Source: Pseudomonas sp. MAG733B (GTDB taxonomy: Bacteria > Pseudomonadota > Gammaproteobacteria > Pseudomonadales > Pseudomonadaceae). Taken from it: a DNA stretch of 64,000 nt. This document shows, one piece after another, positions 40,252 to 51,176 of this stretch (within the stretch, counting starts at the first letter, position 1; every line of letters starts with the position of its first letter). The notes below the pieces were generated by a model. It had not been told where the DNA came from. It did no database searches and saw only the letters and a list, made by a program, of their open reading frames with translations. The DNA lies in assembly GCF_036884845.1 (NCBI RefSeq), contig NZ_CP145732.1, positions 3,038,001 to 3,102,000 of the forward strand. The letters are read 5' to 3'. The translations under genes and the position numbers were made by a program.

Positions 40252-40289
40252 GCTTTTTGAACCGTGATGGGCTTTGGGCAGGGTCGTTT

Positions 40290-42851
40290 ATGAATTCCAA
40301 TGTAGCCACATTGAACAAGCATCAAACGCTGATCGTGATCGGCAATGGCATGGTCGGGCATCATTGTGTCGAGCAGTTGATCGAGCGCGGCGCCCTTGAC
40401 CGCTATCGGTTGCACGTTTTCAGCGAAGAGCCGATGCGCGCTTACGACCGTGTGCATTTGTCCGAGTATTTTTCCGGTCGCGATGCCGAGTCGCTGGCAC
40501 TGAGTGACGCGTCGCTGTACCAGACGCCGGGTGTCACGCTGCATCTCGGCGTGCCGGTGCTGGAGATTGACCGCGAGCGTCGCCAGGTGATCACCTCGCA
40601 AGGTTGCTTCACCTACGACAAACTGGTGCTGGCCACCGGTTCCTACCCGTTTGTACCGCCGATCGAAGGCGCCGAAGGCGATTCACGGCTGGTGTACCGC
40701 ACCCTCGAAGACCTTGATGCGATCGGTGGCGCAGCGGCCAATGCCAAGCGCGGTGTGGTGGTCGGCGGTGGCCTGCTCGGTCTCGAAGCGGCCAATGCCC
40801 TGAAAAGCCTGGGCCTTGAAGCGCACGTAGTGGAATTCGCGCCGCGTCTGATGCCGGTGCAGCTCGATGACCTCGGTGGGTTGGCGCTCAAGGCGCAGAT
40901 CGAGCGGTTGGGCGTCGGTGTGCATCTGTCCCGCGCTACGCAATCGATCAGCGCCGGTGAGCAATTCCGCTATCGGATGAATTTCGCCAACGACGAATTC
41001 CTCGAAACCGACCTGATCGTGTTTTCCGCCGGTATCCGCGCGCAAGACGCGCTGGGCCGACAATGCGCGCTGGAGATCGGCCCGCGCGGTGGCGTGGTGA
41101 TCGACGACACCTGCCTGAGCTGCGACCCGAACATCTACGCCATCGGCGAATGCGCCTCGTGGAACGGCAGCCTGTTCGGCCTGGTCGCTCCGGGTTACCA
41201 AATGGCGCGCAGTGTCGCAGCACGTTTGTGCGATGACGCCGCCGAGCCGTTCCAGGGCGCCGACATGTCGACCAAGCTAAAGCTGCTGGGTGTCGACGTC
41301 GGCTCCATCGGCGATGCCCACGCCAACACGCCGGGCGCGCGCAGCTATCAGTTCATCGACGAAACCACCGCCAGCTATCGGCGTCTGGTGGTCGACGCCA
41401 GCGGCAAGCACGTGCTCGGCGCGGTGCTGATCGGCGACAACAGCTATTACGACACGCTGCTGCAATACATGCAGAACGCGATTGCCTTGCCGTCGGAACC
41501 GGCCGCACTGATCCTGCCGTCATCCGAAGGCGCGCCGACCCTCGGCCCTGGCGCCTTGCCGGAAACCGCCACGGTCTGCTCCTGCCACAACGTGACCAAG
41601 GGCGCGATTTGCTCGGCCATCGACGGCGGCTGCACCGACCTCGGCCTGCTCAAATCGCAGACCAAGGCCTGCACCGGTTGCGGCGGTTGCGCCGGGTTGC
41701 TCAAGCAAGTCTTTGAGCATGAGTTGATTGCCCGTGGGGTCAGCGTCGACAAGAGCCTGTGCGAACACTTCGCCTACACCCGTCAGGAACTGTATGCGCT
41801 GGTGCGAGTGGAAGGGGTGATCACCTTCGAAGAACTGCTGGCCAAACATGGTCGCGGCCACACCGGTTGCGATGTGTGCAAACCAGCGGTGGGCTCGATC
41901 CTCGCGTCGTGCTGGAACCAGCCGATCATGGACCCGTCGCTGGTGCCGTTGCAGGACACCAACGACACGTTCATGGCCAACATGCAGAAAAACGGCACTT
42001 ATTCGGTGGTGCCACGCATTCCCGGTGGCGAGATCACCGCCGACAAATTGATCGCCATCGGCGTGGTGGCGAAGAAATACGACCTCTACACCAAAATCAC
42101 CGGCGGCCAGCGCATCGACCTGTTCGGCGCGCAGTTGCATGAGTTGCCGGACATCTGGGCCGAGTTGATCGAGGCCGGTTTCGAAACCGGGCATGCCTAC
42201 GGCAAATCGACCCGCACGGTGAAATCCTGCGTCGGCAGCACCTGGTGCCGTTATGGCGTGCAGGACAGCGTGCAAATGGCCCTGACCATCGAGGACCGCT
42301 ACAAGGGCCTGCGCTCGCCGCACAAGCTCAAGTTCGCGGTGTCCGGTTGCACCCGTGAATGCGCCGAAGCGCAAAGCAAAGACGTCGGCGTGATCGCCAC
42401 CGAGAAGGGCTGGAACCTGTACATCGCCGGCAACGGCGGCATGCGCCCGCGCCACGCCGAACTGTTCGCCACCGATCTGGATGACGCGACGCTGATCCGC
42501 TACATCGACCGCTTCCTGATGTTCTATATCCGCACCGCCGACAAGTTGCAGCGCACCTCGGTCTGGCGCGAAAGCCTGGAAGGCGGCCTGGACTACCTCA
42601 AGGACGTGATCATTCACGACAGCCTGGGCCTGGGTGCCGAACTCGAATCGCAGATGCAACTGGTGGTCAACCGCTACGAATGCGAGTGGGCCAACGCTCT
42701 CAAAGACCCGGAAAAACTCAAGCGCTTCCGCACCTTCGTCAACGATAAACGCCCGGACCCGGACATCCATTTTGTCCAGGAACGCGGGCAACGACGTCCG
42801 ATCATGGCCGCCGAACTCAACCTTATCCCTGTCACCGAGGAGAGTGTCTGA
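40290..42851 (+). CDS. nirB: Assimilatory nitrite reductase large subunit
   Basis: An 853-residue NAD(P)H-dependent siroheme enzyme reducing nitrite to ammonium in the cytosol. Order of parts: FAD/NAD domain from TLIVIGNGMVG to about 400; BFD-like [2Fe-2S] domain with CSCHNVTKG...CTGCGGC (about 430-470); a second one, GCDVCKP; then the two-part sulfite/nitrite reductase core with siroheme/4Fe-4S Cys in KSCVGSTWCRYG (about 645) and GCTRECAEAQSKD (about 687). ATG 40290 is used; the frame is open through the leader terminator upstream but cannot be coding there. It overlaps nirD by one base. Confidence 0.96.
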   Translation: MNSNVATLNKHQTLIVIGNGMVGHHCVEQLIERGALDRYRLHVFSEEPMRAYDRVHLSEYFSGRDAESLALSDASLYQTPGVTLHLGVPVLEIDRERRQVITSQGCFTYDKLVLATGSYPFVPPIEGAEGDSRLVYRTLEDLDAIGGAAANAKRGVVVGGGLLGLEAANALKSLGLEAHVVEFAPRLMPVQLDDLGGLALKAQIERLGVGVHLSRATQSISAGEQFRYRMNFANDEFLETDLIVFSAGIRAQDALGRQCALEIGPRGGVVIDDTCLSCDPNIYAIGECASWNGSLFGLVAPGYQMARSVAARLCDDAAEPFQGADMSTKLKLLGVDVGSIGDAHANTPGARSYQFIDETTASYRRLVVDASGKHVLGAVLIGDNSYYDTLLQYMQNAIALPSEPAALILPSSEGAPTLGPGALPETATVCSCHNVTKGAICSAIDGGCTDLGLLKSQTKACTGCGGCAGLLKQVFEHELIARGVSVDKSLCEHFAYTRQELYALVRVEGVITFEELLAKHGRGHTGCDVCKPAVGSILASCWNQPIMDPSLVPLQDTNDTFMANMQKNGTYSVVPRIPGGEITADKLIAIGVVAKKYDLYTKITGGQRIDLFGAQLHELPDIWAELIEAGFETGHAYGKSTRTVKSCVGSTWCRYGVQDSVQMALTIEDRYKGLRSPHKLKFAVSGCTRECAEAQSKDVGVIATEKGWNLYIAGNGGMRPRHAELFATDLDDATLIRYIDRFLMFYIRTADKLQRTSVWRESLEGGLDYLKDVIIHDSLGLGAELESQMQLVVNRYECEWANALKDPEKLKRFRTFVNDKRPDPDIHFVQERGQRRPIMAAELNLIPVTEESV

Positions 42852-43228
42852 TGAATCAGTCCAATACCCAACGCGCTGCACCTTTGGAAAATATCGACGT
42901 CTGGCAATCGGTGTGCAGCCAGCAGGATCTGGTGAACGATTCCGGTGTGGTGGTGTGGCTGGACGGCGCGCAGATGGCGCTGTTCTACCTGCCGAATGTT
43001 CAGGGCAAGACGCTGTACGCCATCGACAACCACGACCCGCAATCCGGGGCCAATGTCATCGGCCGCGGCCTGGTCGGCAATATCAAAGGTGATTTGGTGG
43101 TGGCGTCGCCGATCTACAAACAGCATTTTCGGCTGGAGGACGGCAGTTGCCTGGAGTACCCGCAGCAGCGGTTGCGGGTTTGGCCGGTGCGGTTGAATGA
43201 CGGCAGGGTGGAAGTCGGTACGGCCTGA
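42851..43228 (+). CDS. nirD: Nitrite reductase small subunit (Rieske-like)
   Basis: A 125-residue Rieske-fold protein that supports NirB. Motif FYLPNVQGKTLYAIDNHDPQSGANVIGRGLVG and IYKQHFRLEDGSCLEYPQQRLRVWPVRL are NirD-specific. The Cys-His ligands of true Rieske clusters are reduced, as in other NirD. Coupled to nirB by a one-base overlap (TGATG). No nitrate reductase or nasT gene is adjacent in this window. Confidence 0.94.
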   Translation: MNQSNTQRAAPLENIDVWQSVCSQQDLVNDSGVVVWLDGAQMALFYLPNVQGKTLYAIDNHDPQSGANVIGRGLVGNIKGDLVVASPIYKQHFRLEDGSCLEYPQQRLRVWPVRLNDGRVEVGTA

Positions 43229-43255
43229 CGAAAATTGCAAGTGCGATGAGTGAAC

Positions 43256-43347
43256 TGTGGCGAGGGAGCTTGCTCCCGCTGGACTGCGCAGCAGGCCTTT
43301 TTTTGGGGCCGCTTCGCTGCCCAGCGGGAGCAAGCTCCCTCGCCACA
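43256..43347. repeat. REP-type inverted repeat pair (tgtggcgagggagcttgctc family)
   Basis: Perfect 26-base arms at 43256-43281 and 43322-43347. Same arms as 39425-39516, so this family flanks the nirBD block on both sides. Confidence 0.9.
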
Positions 43348-43351
43348 AAGG

Positions 43352-43783
43352 TCAGAATTTAAAGGCTTGTCGTCCTACCAGTAACCATTTCCCATCCTGT
43401 TTCTGCCAGATCTGGAAGTTCTCGATCTCGGTGGGAACCACTTCCGTACCCTTAAGCGCCTGAGCCGAGAAGTGATGGCGGACCAGCGCGACATCGCCGG
43501 AAACGGTGATGGTCTGGTTCTGCATCTCAAGGGTCTTGAACGCGCTTTTGCCGGTTTCGATGTCGGCGATGAATTCCTTCTTGTTCTGGATCTTGCCGCT
43601 GGAATGCCCGTAGGTCAGGTTATCGGCGGTCAAGGTCTGAAGCTGCGTGATGTTCTTGTGCAGCATGGCGTCGGTCAGGTGATCGACGGCTTGCGCAACA
43701 TCTTTGTCAGGCGAAGAAGAGGCGGCGGCGACGTAACCGCTGAACAGGCAGAGAAAACCAATCAGCACTTTGACTTTTTTCAT
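43352..43783 (-). CDS. Exported NTF2-like (SnoaL/DUF4440) protein (143 aa)
   Basis: Signal peptide at 1-21 (MKKVKVLIGFLCLFSGYVAAA). The mature part has the DUF4440 pattern: DVAQAVDHLTDAMLHKNITQLQTLTADNLTYGHSSGKIQNKKEFIADI and DVALVRHHFSAQ, NFQIWQKQDGKWLLVGRQAFKF, in parts. These cone-shaped folds bind or convert small ligands; the role of this exported subgroup is unknown. The stop is within five bases of the REP pair. Confidence 0.85.
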   Translation of the reverse strand: MKKVKVLIGFLCLFSGYVAAASSSPDKDVAQAVDHLTDAMLHKNITQLQTLTADNLTYGHSSGKIQNKKEFIADIETGKSAFKTLEMQNQTITVSGDVALVRHHFSAQALKGTEVVPTEIENFQIWQKQDGKWLLVGRQAFKF

Positions 43784-44003
43784 GGGTGTTTCCTTGTTGT
43801 TGTAGGTTGTCGTACAACCTAGCAGATTTCTCCTGTAACGGAAGACGCAGAGCAGTGGATTGATGGCGGGCGGCAGCTACCGCAGGTCGTAAAAATCGCA
43901 ATACATGGGCACAGGCTTTCAATAAGTACGCGGATCAGTCGATAACCTTTTCAGCAATCAGACTTTAGTCGACCGACGAACGTAAGAAGAGAGGAACCAC
44001 AGA

Positions 44004-45617
44004 GTGTCCATAAAACTGCGTTTACTGTTGTTGATCGGCACAGGCGTGCTCACTGCCTTGATCATGGGGCTGGTCAGTTACCTGGGTAATGGCCAGATGG
44101 CGCAAGCGGTGCAGGACAATGACGTCGGCATGAGCGCGCTGCGCAATCACCTTGAAGCGGACATGATGCACGACGCCCTGCGCGCCGACGTGTTGTCGGC
44201 GATGCTGGTGGGGTTGGACAAAAGCACCAGCAGCAAAGCTGAGGTGCGCAGTTCCCTGGAGGAACACACCGCGCATTTTCGCGAGATGCTCGGGGAGAAT
44301 CTCAAGCTGCCGGTCGATGATGCCCTGAAAACCGCGCTGAACCAGATCAAGCCCAGCCTCGACACTTACATCAGTGCCGCCGAGCGCATCGTCAGCCTGG
44401 CCCTGGAAAATCCCGATGCCGCGCAAAAGGAACTGGGCGCCTTCAACAGCGCGTTCAGCCAACTGGAAGACCGGATGGCGGCCCTCAGCGAGTTGATCGA
44501 GAGCAACACGCAACAGACCAGCCAAGGCACGGCGCAGGCCATCAGCAACGCCAACTTCACCGTCGGCGGTGTGCTCATCGCCAGTCTGTTGTTGCTGCTC
44601 GCGTTGGGTCGTTCGGCAATCGTCAGCATCATGGGCCCGTTGCAGACCGCCAGCCGCATCGCCGACAGCATCGCCCATGGCAACCTGAGCGAGCCGATTG
44701 TCGAGACGCAGCGCAACGACGAAGCCAGCCAGCTGATCCGCAGTCTGGCCACCATGCAGCGTGATTTGCGCGGCATGATCGAAGTGGTGCGCAGCAACGC
44801 CCATGGCGTCAGCGGCATGAGCGCGCAACTGAGCAGCGGCTGTCACGAGGTCGCGGGCAGCAGCCAGCAACAAAGCGCAGCCGCCAGCACCATGGCCGCC
44901 GCCGCCAGCGAAATGACCGCGAGCATCGAGGAAATCACCCGGCACGCCGAGCGCGCGCTGGACATGGCCAATCAGGCCGAGGCGCTGGCTAAGGATGGTG
45001 GGCGGGTGATCCATCAAGTGGTCAACGACATGGACGGCATCGCCCGTTCGGCGCAGCAGTCGGCACAGGTGATCCGTACGCTGGACAAGGAATCCGAAGG
45101 GATTTTCAGCATCATCCAGGTGATCAAGGGCATTGCCGATCAGACCAACCTGCTGGCGCTCAACGCCGCCATCGAAGCGGCCCGCGCCGGTGAGCAGGGC
45201 CGTGGTTTTGCCGTGGTCGCCGATGAAGTCCGCAGCCTGGCCGGACGCACCAGCGCCTCGACCCAGGAAATCGCCACCATGGTCGCGCGCATCCAGCAAA
45301 GCACCCGCGAAGCGGTGATCAGCATGGAGGAGGGCGTGGCTCAGGTCGATAAAGGCATGGCCGTGACCGCCGACGTCGAACGCGCCATCCGCGAGATCCT
45401 CGAAGCCACGCTCAACACCACGCAACTGGTCAACGACATCAGCCGCACCATCGGCGAGCAAAGCCTGGCCAGCAACGAAATCGCCCATCAGGTGGAGATG
45501 ATTGCCGGCATGTCCGAGGGCAACAGCAAGGTGATCGGGCAGACGGCTTCGACGACGGATGAGTTGTCGAGTCTGGCGGGGCAGTTGTCGCAGTCGGTGG
45601 ATCGGTTCAGGCTTTGA
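44004..45617 (+). CDS. Methyl-accepting chemotaxis protein
   Basis: A 537-residue chemoreceptor using GTG 44004 behind agaggaacc. TM1 at 7-29, a periplasmic four-helix-bundle ligand domain (about 30-185), TM2 at about 187-207 (VGGVLIASLLLLLALG), HAMP (about 210-262), and the signalling hairpin tip IADQTNLLALNAAIEAARAGEQGRGFAVVADEVRSLAGRTS. The ends have no CheB/CheR docking pentapeptide. Ligand is unknown. Transcribed alone; its 3' end is followed by the REP that carries the IS. Confidence 0.95.
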   Translation: MSIKLRLLLLIGTGVLTALIMGLVSYLGNGQMAQAVQDNDVGMSALRNHLEADMMHDALRADVLSAMLVGLDKSTSSKAEVRSSLEEHTAHFREMLGENLKLPVDDALKTALNQIKPSLDTYISAAERIVSLALENPDAAQKELGAFNSAFSQLEDRMAALSELIESNTQQTSQGTAQAISNANFTVGGVLIASLLLLLALGRSAIVSIMGPLQTASRIADSIAHGNLSEPIVETQRNDEASQLIRSLATMQRDLRGMIEVVRSNAHGVSGMSAQLSSGCHEVAGSSQQQSAAASTMAAAASEMTASIEEITRHAERALDMANQAEALAKDGGRVIHQVVNDMDGIARSAQQSAQVIRTLDKESEGIFSIIQVIKGIADQTNLLALNAAIEAARAGEQGRGFAVVADEVRSLAGRTSASTQEIATMVARIQQSTREAVISMEEGVAQVDKGMAVTADVERAIREILEATLNTTQLVNDISRTIGEQSLASNEIAHQVEMIAGMSEGNSKVIGQTASTTDELSSLAGQLSQSVDRFRL

Positions 45618-45627
45618 GGTGTGGCTG

Positions 45628-45676
45628 AAAAGATCGCAGCCTTCGGTGCTCCTACATTGGAATGCGTTTCCCTGTA
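45628..45676. repeat. Left part of the REP repeat split by the IS
   Basis: aaaagatcgcagccttcggt... is the gatcgcagcct-family arm (compare 10778-10806), then an AT-richer spacer to the insertion point after cctgta. Confidence 0.75.
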
Positions 45677-45756
45677 ATTGGATGGACTCGCCCAAGCCGA
45701 GGCGTCAATGCGCCACGGTGGCAGTCTAAACAGCCAACGACAGCGAGGGCGAGTCC

Positions 45757-46860
45757 ATGAAAAATCATAGTTCGTTTGATCAATCCGTGTCTTCTTCCGA
45801 TTTGTCGGCCTGCACAACCTTGGCGGTCGACCTGGCCAAACAGGTCTTTCAGGTCGCCGGTGAAGATATCCTCGGCCAGGTGTTCTACGAGCAGCGGATC
45901 AAGTCGCGCGAGGCGTTTTATGATTTTCTCCGACAGTTGCCGCCGCATGTCGTGGTTTTGATGGAGACCGGTCCGGGTGCCCAGGCTTGGGCCCGGCAGC
46001 TGCAAGACCAAGGCAATCCGGTGCGGATTCTTCCAGCCGGTTTGGTGGCCACACATCGCAGCGGGCCTAAAAATGATCGCAACGATGCGCTGGCGATTCT
46101 GCGGGCTAATCGCGATGAAAAAATCTGCGCAGTACCGGTCAAAAGCGTTACGGCGCTGGCAATGCAGGCGTTGCATCGCGCCCGCCAGGGCTATGTGCGT
46201 CGACGCACGGCCCTCAGTAATCAGATGCGCGGCCTGCTGCTTGAGCACGGCGTAGCCTTGGCGCAGGGCGATGTTGCGATCAGCCAGAAAATTCCGCGGG
46301 TGCTGGAAGATGCCACCCAACCGGTGCCGGGCCTGCTGCGTGAACTGATCGACGAACTGTTGGCCGAGTGGCGCCATTTGGGCGAGCGCATCAGCGTACT
46401 GACGGGACGCCTGGAAGTGGCCGCCAACACCGACATGACGGCGAAGCGGCTAATGACTGTGCGCGGCATCGGCCCGATCACTGCCACGGCACTGGTGGCC
46501 AAGGAAACCAAGCCTGAGCGATTTCCCAATGCCCGCAAGTTTGCCGCGTACTTTGGCATGGTGCCTGACCAGCACAGCAGCGGGGAGACGGTCCGGCTGG
46601 GGGGCATGACCAAGCGAGGTGATGCTTATTTACGCAGCCTGATGATCCAGGGAGCCCATGCGGTGCTGCAACAACTACGACCTGATTCCCAGCAACCCGA
46701 TGACCGCCGCTTGTTGCACTGGATGAGCCGGTTGGGCCGTAAGGAGGCTGCGATCAGGCTAGCCAACCGCAACCTGCGAATCGTCTGGGTGCTTCTACAG
46801 AATGACCAGACTTATCGTCGCCACGCGGGTGATGGCCAGCCAGCGACGATGGGCCACTGA
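45757..46860 (+). CDS. IS110-family transposase (DEDD recombinase)
   Basis: A 367-residue protein. The N-terminal RuvC-like DEDD domain has D25 (AVDLAKQVFQVAGED), E70 (LMETGPGAQAWAR) and D107/D110 in GPKNDRNDALAIL. The C-terminal transposase_20 domain has LMTVRGIGPITATALVAKE and FAAYFGMVPDQHSSGETVRLGGMTKRGDAYLRSLMIQGA, the region with the proposed catalytic Ser. It is full length without stop codons, so the element is probably active. In this family target choice is guided by an RNA from the element's own non-coding end. Confidence 0.93.
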   Translation: MKNHSSFDQSVSSSDLSACTTLAVDLAKQVFQVAGEDILGQVFYEQRIKSREAFYDFLRQLPPHVVVLMETGPGAQAWARQLQDQGNPVRILPAGLVATHRSGPKNDRNDALAILRANRDEKICAVPVKSVTALAMQALHRARQGYVRRRTALSNQMRGLLLEHGVALAQGDVAISQKIPRVLEDATQPVPGLLRELIDELLAEWRHLGERISVLTGRLEVAANTDMTAKRLMTVRGIGPITATALVAKETKPERFPNARKFAAYFGMVPDQHSSGETVRLGGMTKRGDAYLRSLMIQGAHAVLQQLRPDSQQPDDRRLLHWMSRLGRKEAAIRLANRNLRIVWVLLQNDQTYRRHAGDGQPATMGH

Positions 46861-47099
46861 GCGACAGAGTTCTGCCACCGAGGTACTAACCGTCTGACCC
46901 TCTGCTGAAAAAAATTGACCCCAGGTAAGACCGGCGTGGATTGATGCCTAAGCTCCTACTGGCCTTCGAGGCCTGACTGTAATCGGCATACCACGAGCTT
47001 TTCCAATTTTGGCCAGAAGCCGAAGACGGCTTCCACGAATAGGCCTAATACATAGATGCAACGGGGCAGCGGTTTTTCAAAAGCGGGTAGACAGTGGGT
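46861..47099 (+). ncRNA. Candidate bridge (seek) RNA of the IS
   Basis: Non-coding 240 bases downstream of the transposase, the place where IS1111-type elements code their guide RNA. AGCTCCTAC at 46951-46959 equals the bottom strand of the target across the insertion point, so its RNA could pair with top-strand gta/ggagct. Stems such as actggccttcgaggcct (46959 onward) look foldable. Inference only; no folding was run. Confidence 0.5.
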
Positions 47100-47112
47100 G
47101 CGAGTCCATACA

Positions 47113-47140
47113 TAGGAGCTGCCGAAGGCTGCGATCTTTT
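47113..47140. repeat. Right part of the split REP repeat
   Basis: taggagctgccgaaggct... to gcgatctttt, the inverse arm of the left part at 45628-45676. It ends five bases before the ilvD stop codon region, so the REP originally lay between the chemoreceptor and ilvD. Confidence 0.8.
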
Positions 47141-47144
47141 GACT

Positions 47145-48827
<1,683 letters not shown>

Positions 48828-49194
48828 GACGATGCACCCATTGAGGCAAACAGCATCAGTATAGAGGCCCGGCAGCGTGTATCCGGACTAACCAGTCGGG
48901 AACAGACGCGCGGGTTTGTCGTGACGTGATATTCTTTACGCCAACTTGGTTTGACCTATTCAGTTTTCCTGTCCTTGAGACGGGCGAACAGAATCACTGT
49001 CGCTCAAGTAGCTGAAGCCAAAAAAGATAAGAAGTCAGTTCAGTAGGGACATATAACGAGGGTCGATGCATTCAATCGGCCTTGTGTGCCCAGCCTGCGA
49101 TTCGAAGGTGCCAGAGCCCGTGATCTACCGTGAAACACGGGGCTGCGTGCGTAAGAATGGAAGGGCGGATGGCGTTTTATCATAGGTGCTACAG
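48828..49194. other. Divergent promoter region of ilvD and mqo
   Basis: About 370 bases with no supported gene. No terminator-like hairpin of note. Stretches of A/T (aaaaaagataagaag, 49019 onward) sit about 170 bases before mqo and could hold promoter elements, but no single -35/-10 stands out. Confidence 0.4.
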
Positions 49195-50841
49195 ATGTTT
49201 AAAAAAGTGAACACGGCCCTGCTGGGGTTGGCGTTGTCGTTGGGGATGACGACGGCCCAGGCCGAAGAGGCCAAAAAAGTCGATGTACTGCTGATTGGTG
49301 GCGGCATCATGAGCGCGACCCTGGGTGTGTGGCTCAATGAGCTGGAACCCGGCACTTCGATGGAAATGATCGAGCGTCTCGACGGCGTAGCCCTGGAAAG
49401 CTCCAACGGCTGGAACAACGCCGGTACCGGCCACTCCGCCCTGGCCGAGCTGAACTACACGCCGGAAGACGACAAAGGCAACGTTTCGATCCCGAAAGCC
49501 GTTGAAATCAACGAAGCGTTCCAGATCTCCCGTCAGTTCTGGGCCTGGCAGGTTCAGCAAGGCGTGTTGAAAAACCCGCGTTCGTTCATCAACTCCACGC
49601 CGCACATGAGCTTTGTGTGGGGCGACGACAACATCAAGTTCCTGAAAAAGCGCTACGAAGCCCTGCAAGCGAGCCCGCTGTTTGCCGGCATGCAGTATTC
49701 CGAAGACCCGGCAGTGATCAAAAAGTGGGTCCCGCTGATGATGGAAGGGCGTGACCCGAACCAGAAAATCGCGGCCACCTGGAGCCCGATCGGCACCGAC
49801 GTGAACTTCGGCGAAATCACCCGCCAGTTCGTTGCCCATCTGCAAACCACACCGAAATTCGACTTGAAGCTGTCCAGCGAAGTGCAGGACATCACCAAGA
49901 ACGACGACGGCACCTGGCGCGTCAGCTACAAAAACCTGAAAGACGGCACCAAGTCCGAAACCGACGCCAAGTTCGTGTTCATCGGCGCCGGCGGCGGTGC
50001 ATTGCACTTGCTGCAGAAGTCCGGCATTCCTGAAGCCAAGGAATATGCAGGCTTCCCGGTAGGCGGCTCGTTCCTCGTGACCGAAAACCCGACCATCGCC
50101 GAGCAACACCTGGCCAAGGCTTACGGCAAAGCCTCCGTTGGCGCACCGCCGATGTCGGTTCCGCACCTGGACACCCGCGTGCTGGATGGCAAGCGCGTGA
50201 TCCTGTTTGGCCCATTCGCAACCTTCAGCACCAAGTTCCTGAAAGAAGGTTCGTACCTGGACCTGCTGACCACCACGACCACGCACAACGTGTGGCCGAT
50301 GACCAAAGTCGGCATCAAGGAATACCCGCTGGTCGAGTACCTTGCCGGTCAACTGATGCTGTCTGACGAAGACCGCCTCAACGCCCTGAAAGAATACTTC
50401 CCGAACGCCAAAGCCGAAGACTGGCGCCTGTGGCAAGCGGGCCAGCGCGTGCAGATCATCAAGCGTGATGAAGCTGCCGGTGGCGTGCTGAAACTGGGCA
50501 CCGAAATCGTTGCTTCGCAAGACGGCACCATCGCCGGCCTGCTGGGCGCTTCCCCAGGCGCTTCGACTGCCGCACCGATCATGCTGACCGTGCTGCAGAA
50601 AGTCTTCAAGGACAAGGTCGCGACCCCGGCGTGGCAAGAGAAGCTGCACCAGATCGTGCCGAGCTACGGCACTCAGCTGAACGGCAATCCTGAAAAGGTT
50701 GCGCAGGAGTGGGCCTACACCGCCAAGGTGCTGGAACTGACTCCGCCACCGGTGATCGGGCAGGTAGCTGCTCCGGTGACTGCGCCGGCTGAAGCGCCTA
50801 AGGCACCGAAAGAGAATGCTGCGGCTGATATGGCGTTGTGA
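49195..50841 (+). CDS. mqo: Malate:quinone oxidoreductase with N-terminal signal sequence
   Basis: A 548-residue flavoprotein oxidising malate to oxaloacetate and passing electrons to quinone. The FAD motif [19 protein letters not shown] is at about 28-46, preceded by a hydrophobic leader [28 protein letters not shown] that looks like a Sec signal with an AQA/E site. [20 protein letters not shown] and [13 protein letters not shown] mark the family. The C-terminus has a Pro/Ala-rich tail ([18 protein letters not shown]). ATG 49195 follows AGGTG. A leader is seen in one Mqo type of Pseudomonas. Confidence 0.92.
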   Translation: MFKKVNTALLGLALSLGMTTAQAEEAKKVDVLLIGGGIMSATLGVWLNELEPGTSMEMIERLDGVALESSNGWNNAGTGHSALAELNYTPEDDKGNVSIPKAVEINEAFQISRQFWAWQVQQGVLKNPRSFINSTPHMSFVWGDDNIKFLKKRYEALQASPLFAGMQYSEDPAVIKKWVPLMMEGRDPNQKIAATWSPIGTDVNFGEITRQFVAHLQTTPKFDLKLSSEVQDITKNDDGTWRVSYKNLKDGTKSETDAKFVFIGAGGGALHLLQKSGIPEAKEYAGFPVGGSFLVTENPTIAEQHLAKAYGKASVGAPPMSVPHLDTRVLDGKRVILFGPFATFSTKFLKEGSYLDLLTTTTTHNVWPMTKVGIKEYPLVEYLAGQLMLSDEDRLNALKEYFPNAKAEDWRLWQAGQRVQIIKRDEAAGGVLKLGTEIVASQDGTIAGLLGASPGASTAAPIMLTVLQKVFKDKVATPAWQEKLHQIVPSYGTQLNGNPEKVAQEWAYTAKVLELTPPPVIGQVAAPVTAPAEAPKAPKENAAADMAL

Positions 50842-50897
50842 TCGAGTTGCTTCACCGTTGAGGTGAGGCGCTTGGATTAGCTGATCCGCAGAAAAGA

Positions 50898-50931
50898 AAG
50901 CCCGCCGAACCGGTAACGGTCAGCGGGCTTT
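50898..50931 (+). terminator. Rho-independent terminator of mqo
   Basis: Stem aaagcccgc / gcgggcttt (50898-50906, 50923-50931), 16-base loop which itself has a small accggtaacggt stem, followed by T-rich sequence. Confidence 0.85.
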
Positions 50932-51176
50932 TGGTTATGGGTGGATATGCCACTATGGATTGGGTGCTTTTGAAAGGTGACAACGAAGTACCCACATGAG
51001 GATGTATCTATTTTTTGACTCTATACACGGCCTTTGGCTCCGGATTATTCTAAGAGCTTAACTATAAAATGACGAGTTTATAGGCTGCGTGGATCACTCA
51101 GTGGGTACAAAACAAATACAATTGAGTGATGTAAGGAAGCTTTGATGAATGCGCAAATAAAGAGGTTCTGTGGTTG
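50932..51176. other. Low-GC gap downstream of mqo
   Basis: About 245 bases clearly richer in A/T than the rest of the window, the beginning of a low-GC patch that runs to about 51900. No gene is supported. A 39-codon frame from 51145 with a good ribosome site (aaggaagctttg) overlaps the convergent gene and was not called. Confidence 0.4.

Larger units (their letters stand above)
45677..47112 (+). mobile_element. IS110-family (IS1111-like) insertion sequence in a REP
   Basis: About 1.44 kb. Boundaries are inferred by rebuilding the REP: left flank ends cctgta, right flank begins taggagctgccgaagg, so a repeat like that at 10778-10850 was interrupted between tgta and ggagc. Subterminal inverted repeats atggactcgc at 45682-45691 and gcgagtccat at 47100-47109 lie near both ends, as in IS1111-like elements. 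A third copy of the motif in reverse (gggcgagtcca) ends at the transposase start codon, 45747-45757. No target duplication larger than a few bases is seen, as expected. Confidence 0.8.

Noticed and set aside
39735-40260. Several 78-115 codon frames upstream of nirB
   Set aside because: They cross the sigma-54 promoter, leader hairpins and a REP-like hairpin and have no ribosome sites.
40152-40289. N-terminal extension of NirB
   Set aside because: The frame is open but covers the leader terminator; the family N-terminus begins at TLIVIGNGMVG shortly after ATG 40290.
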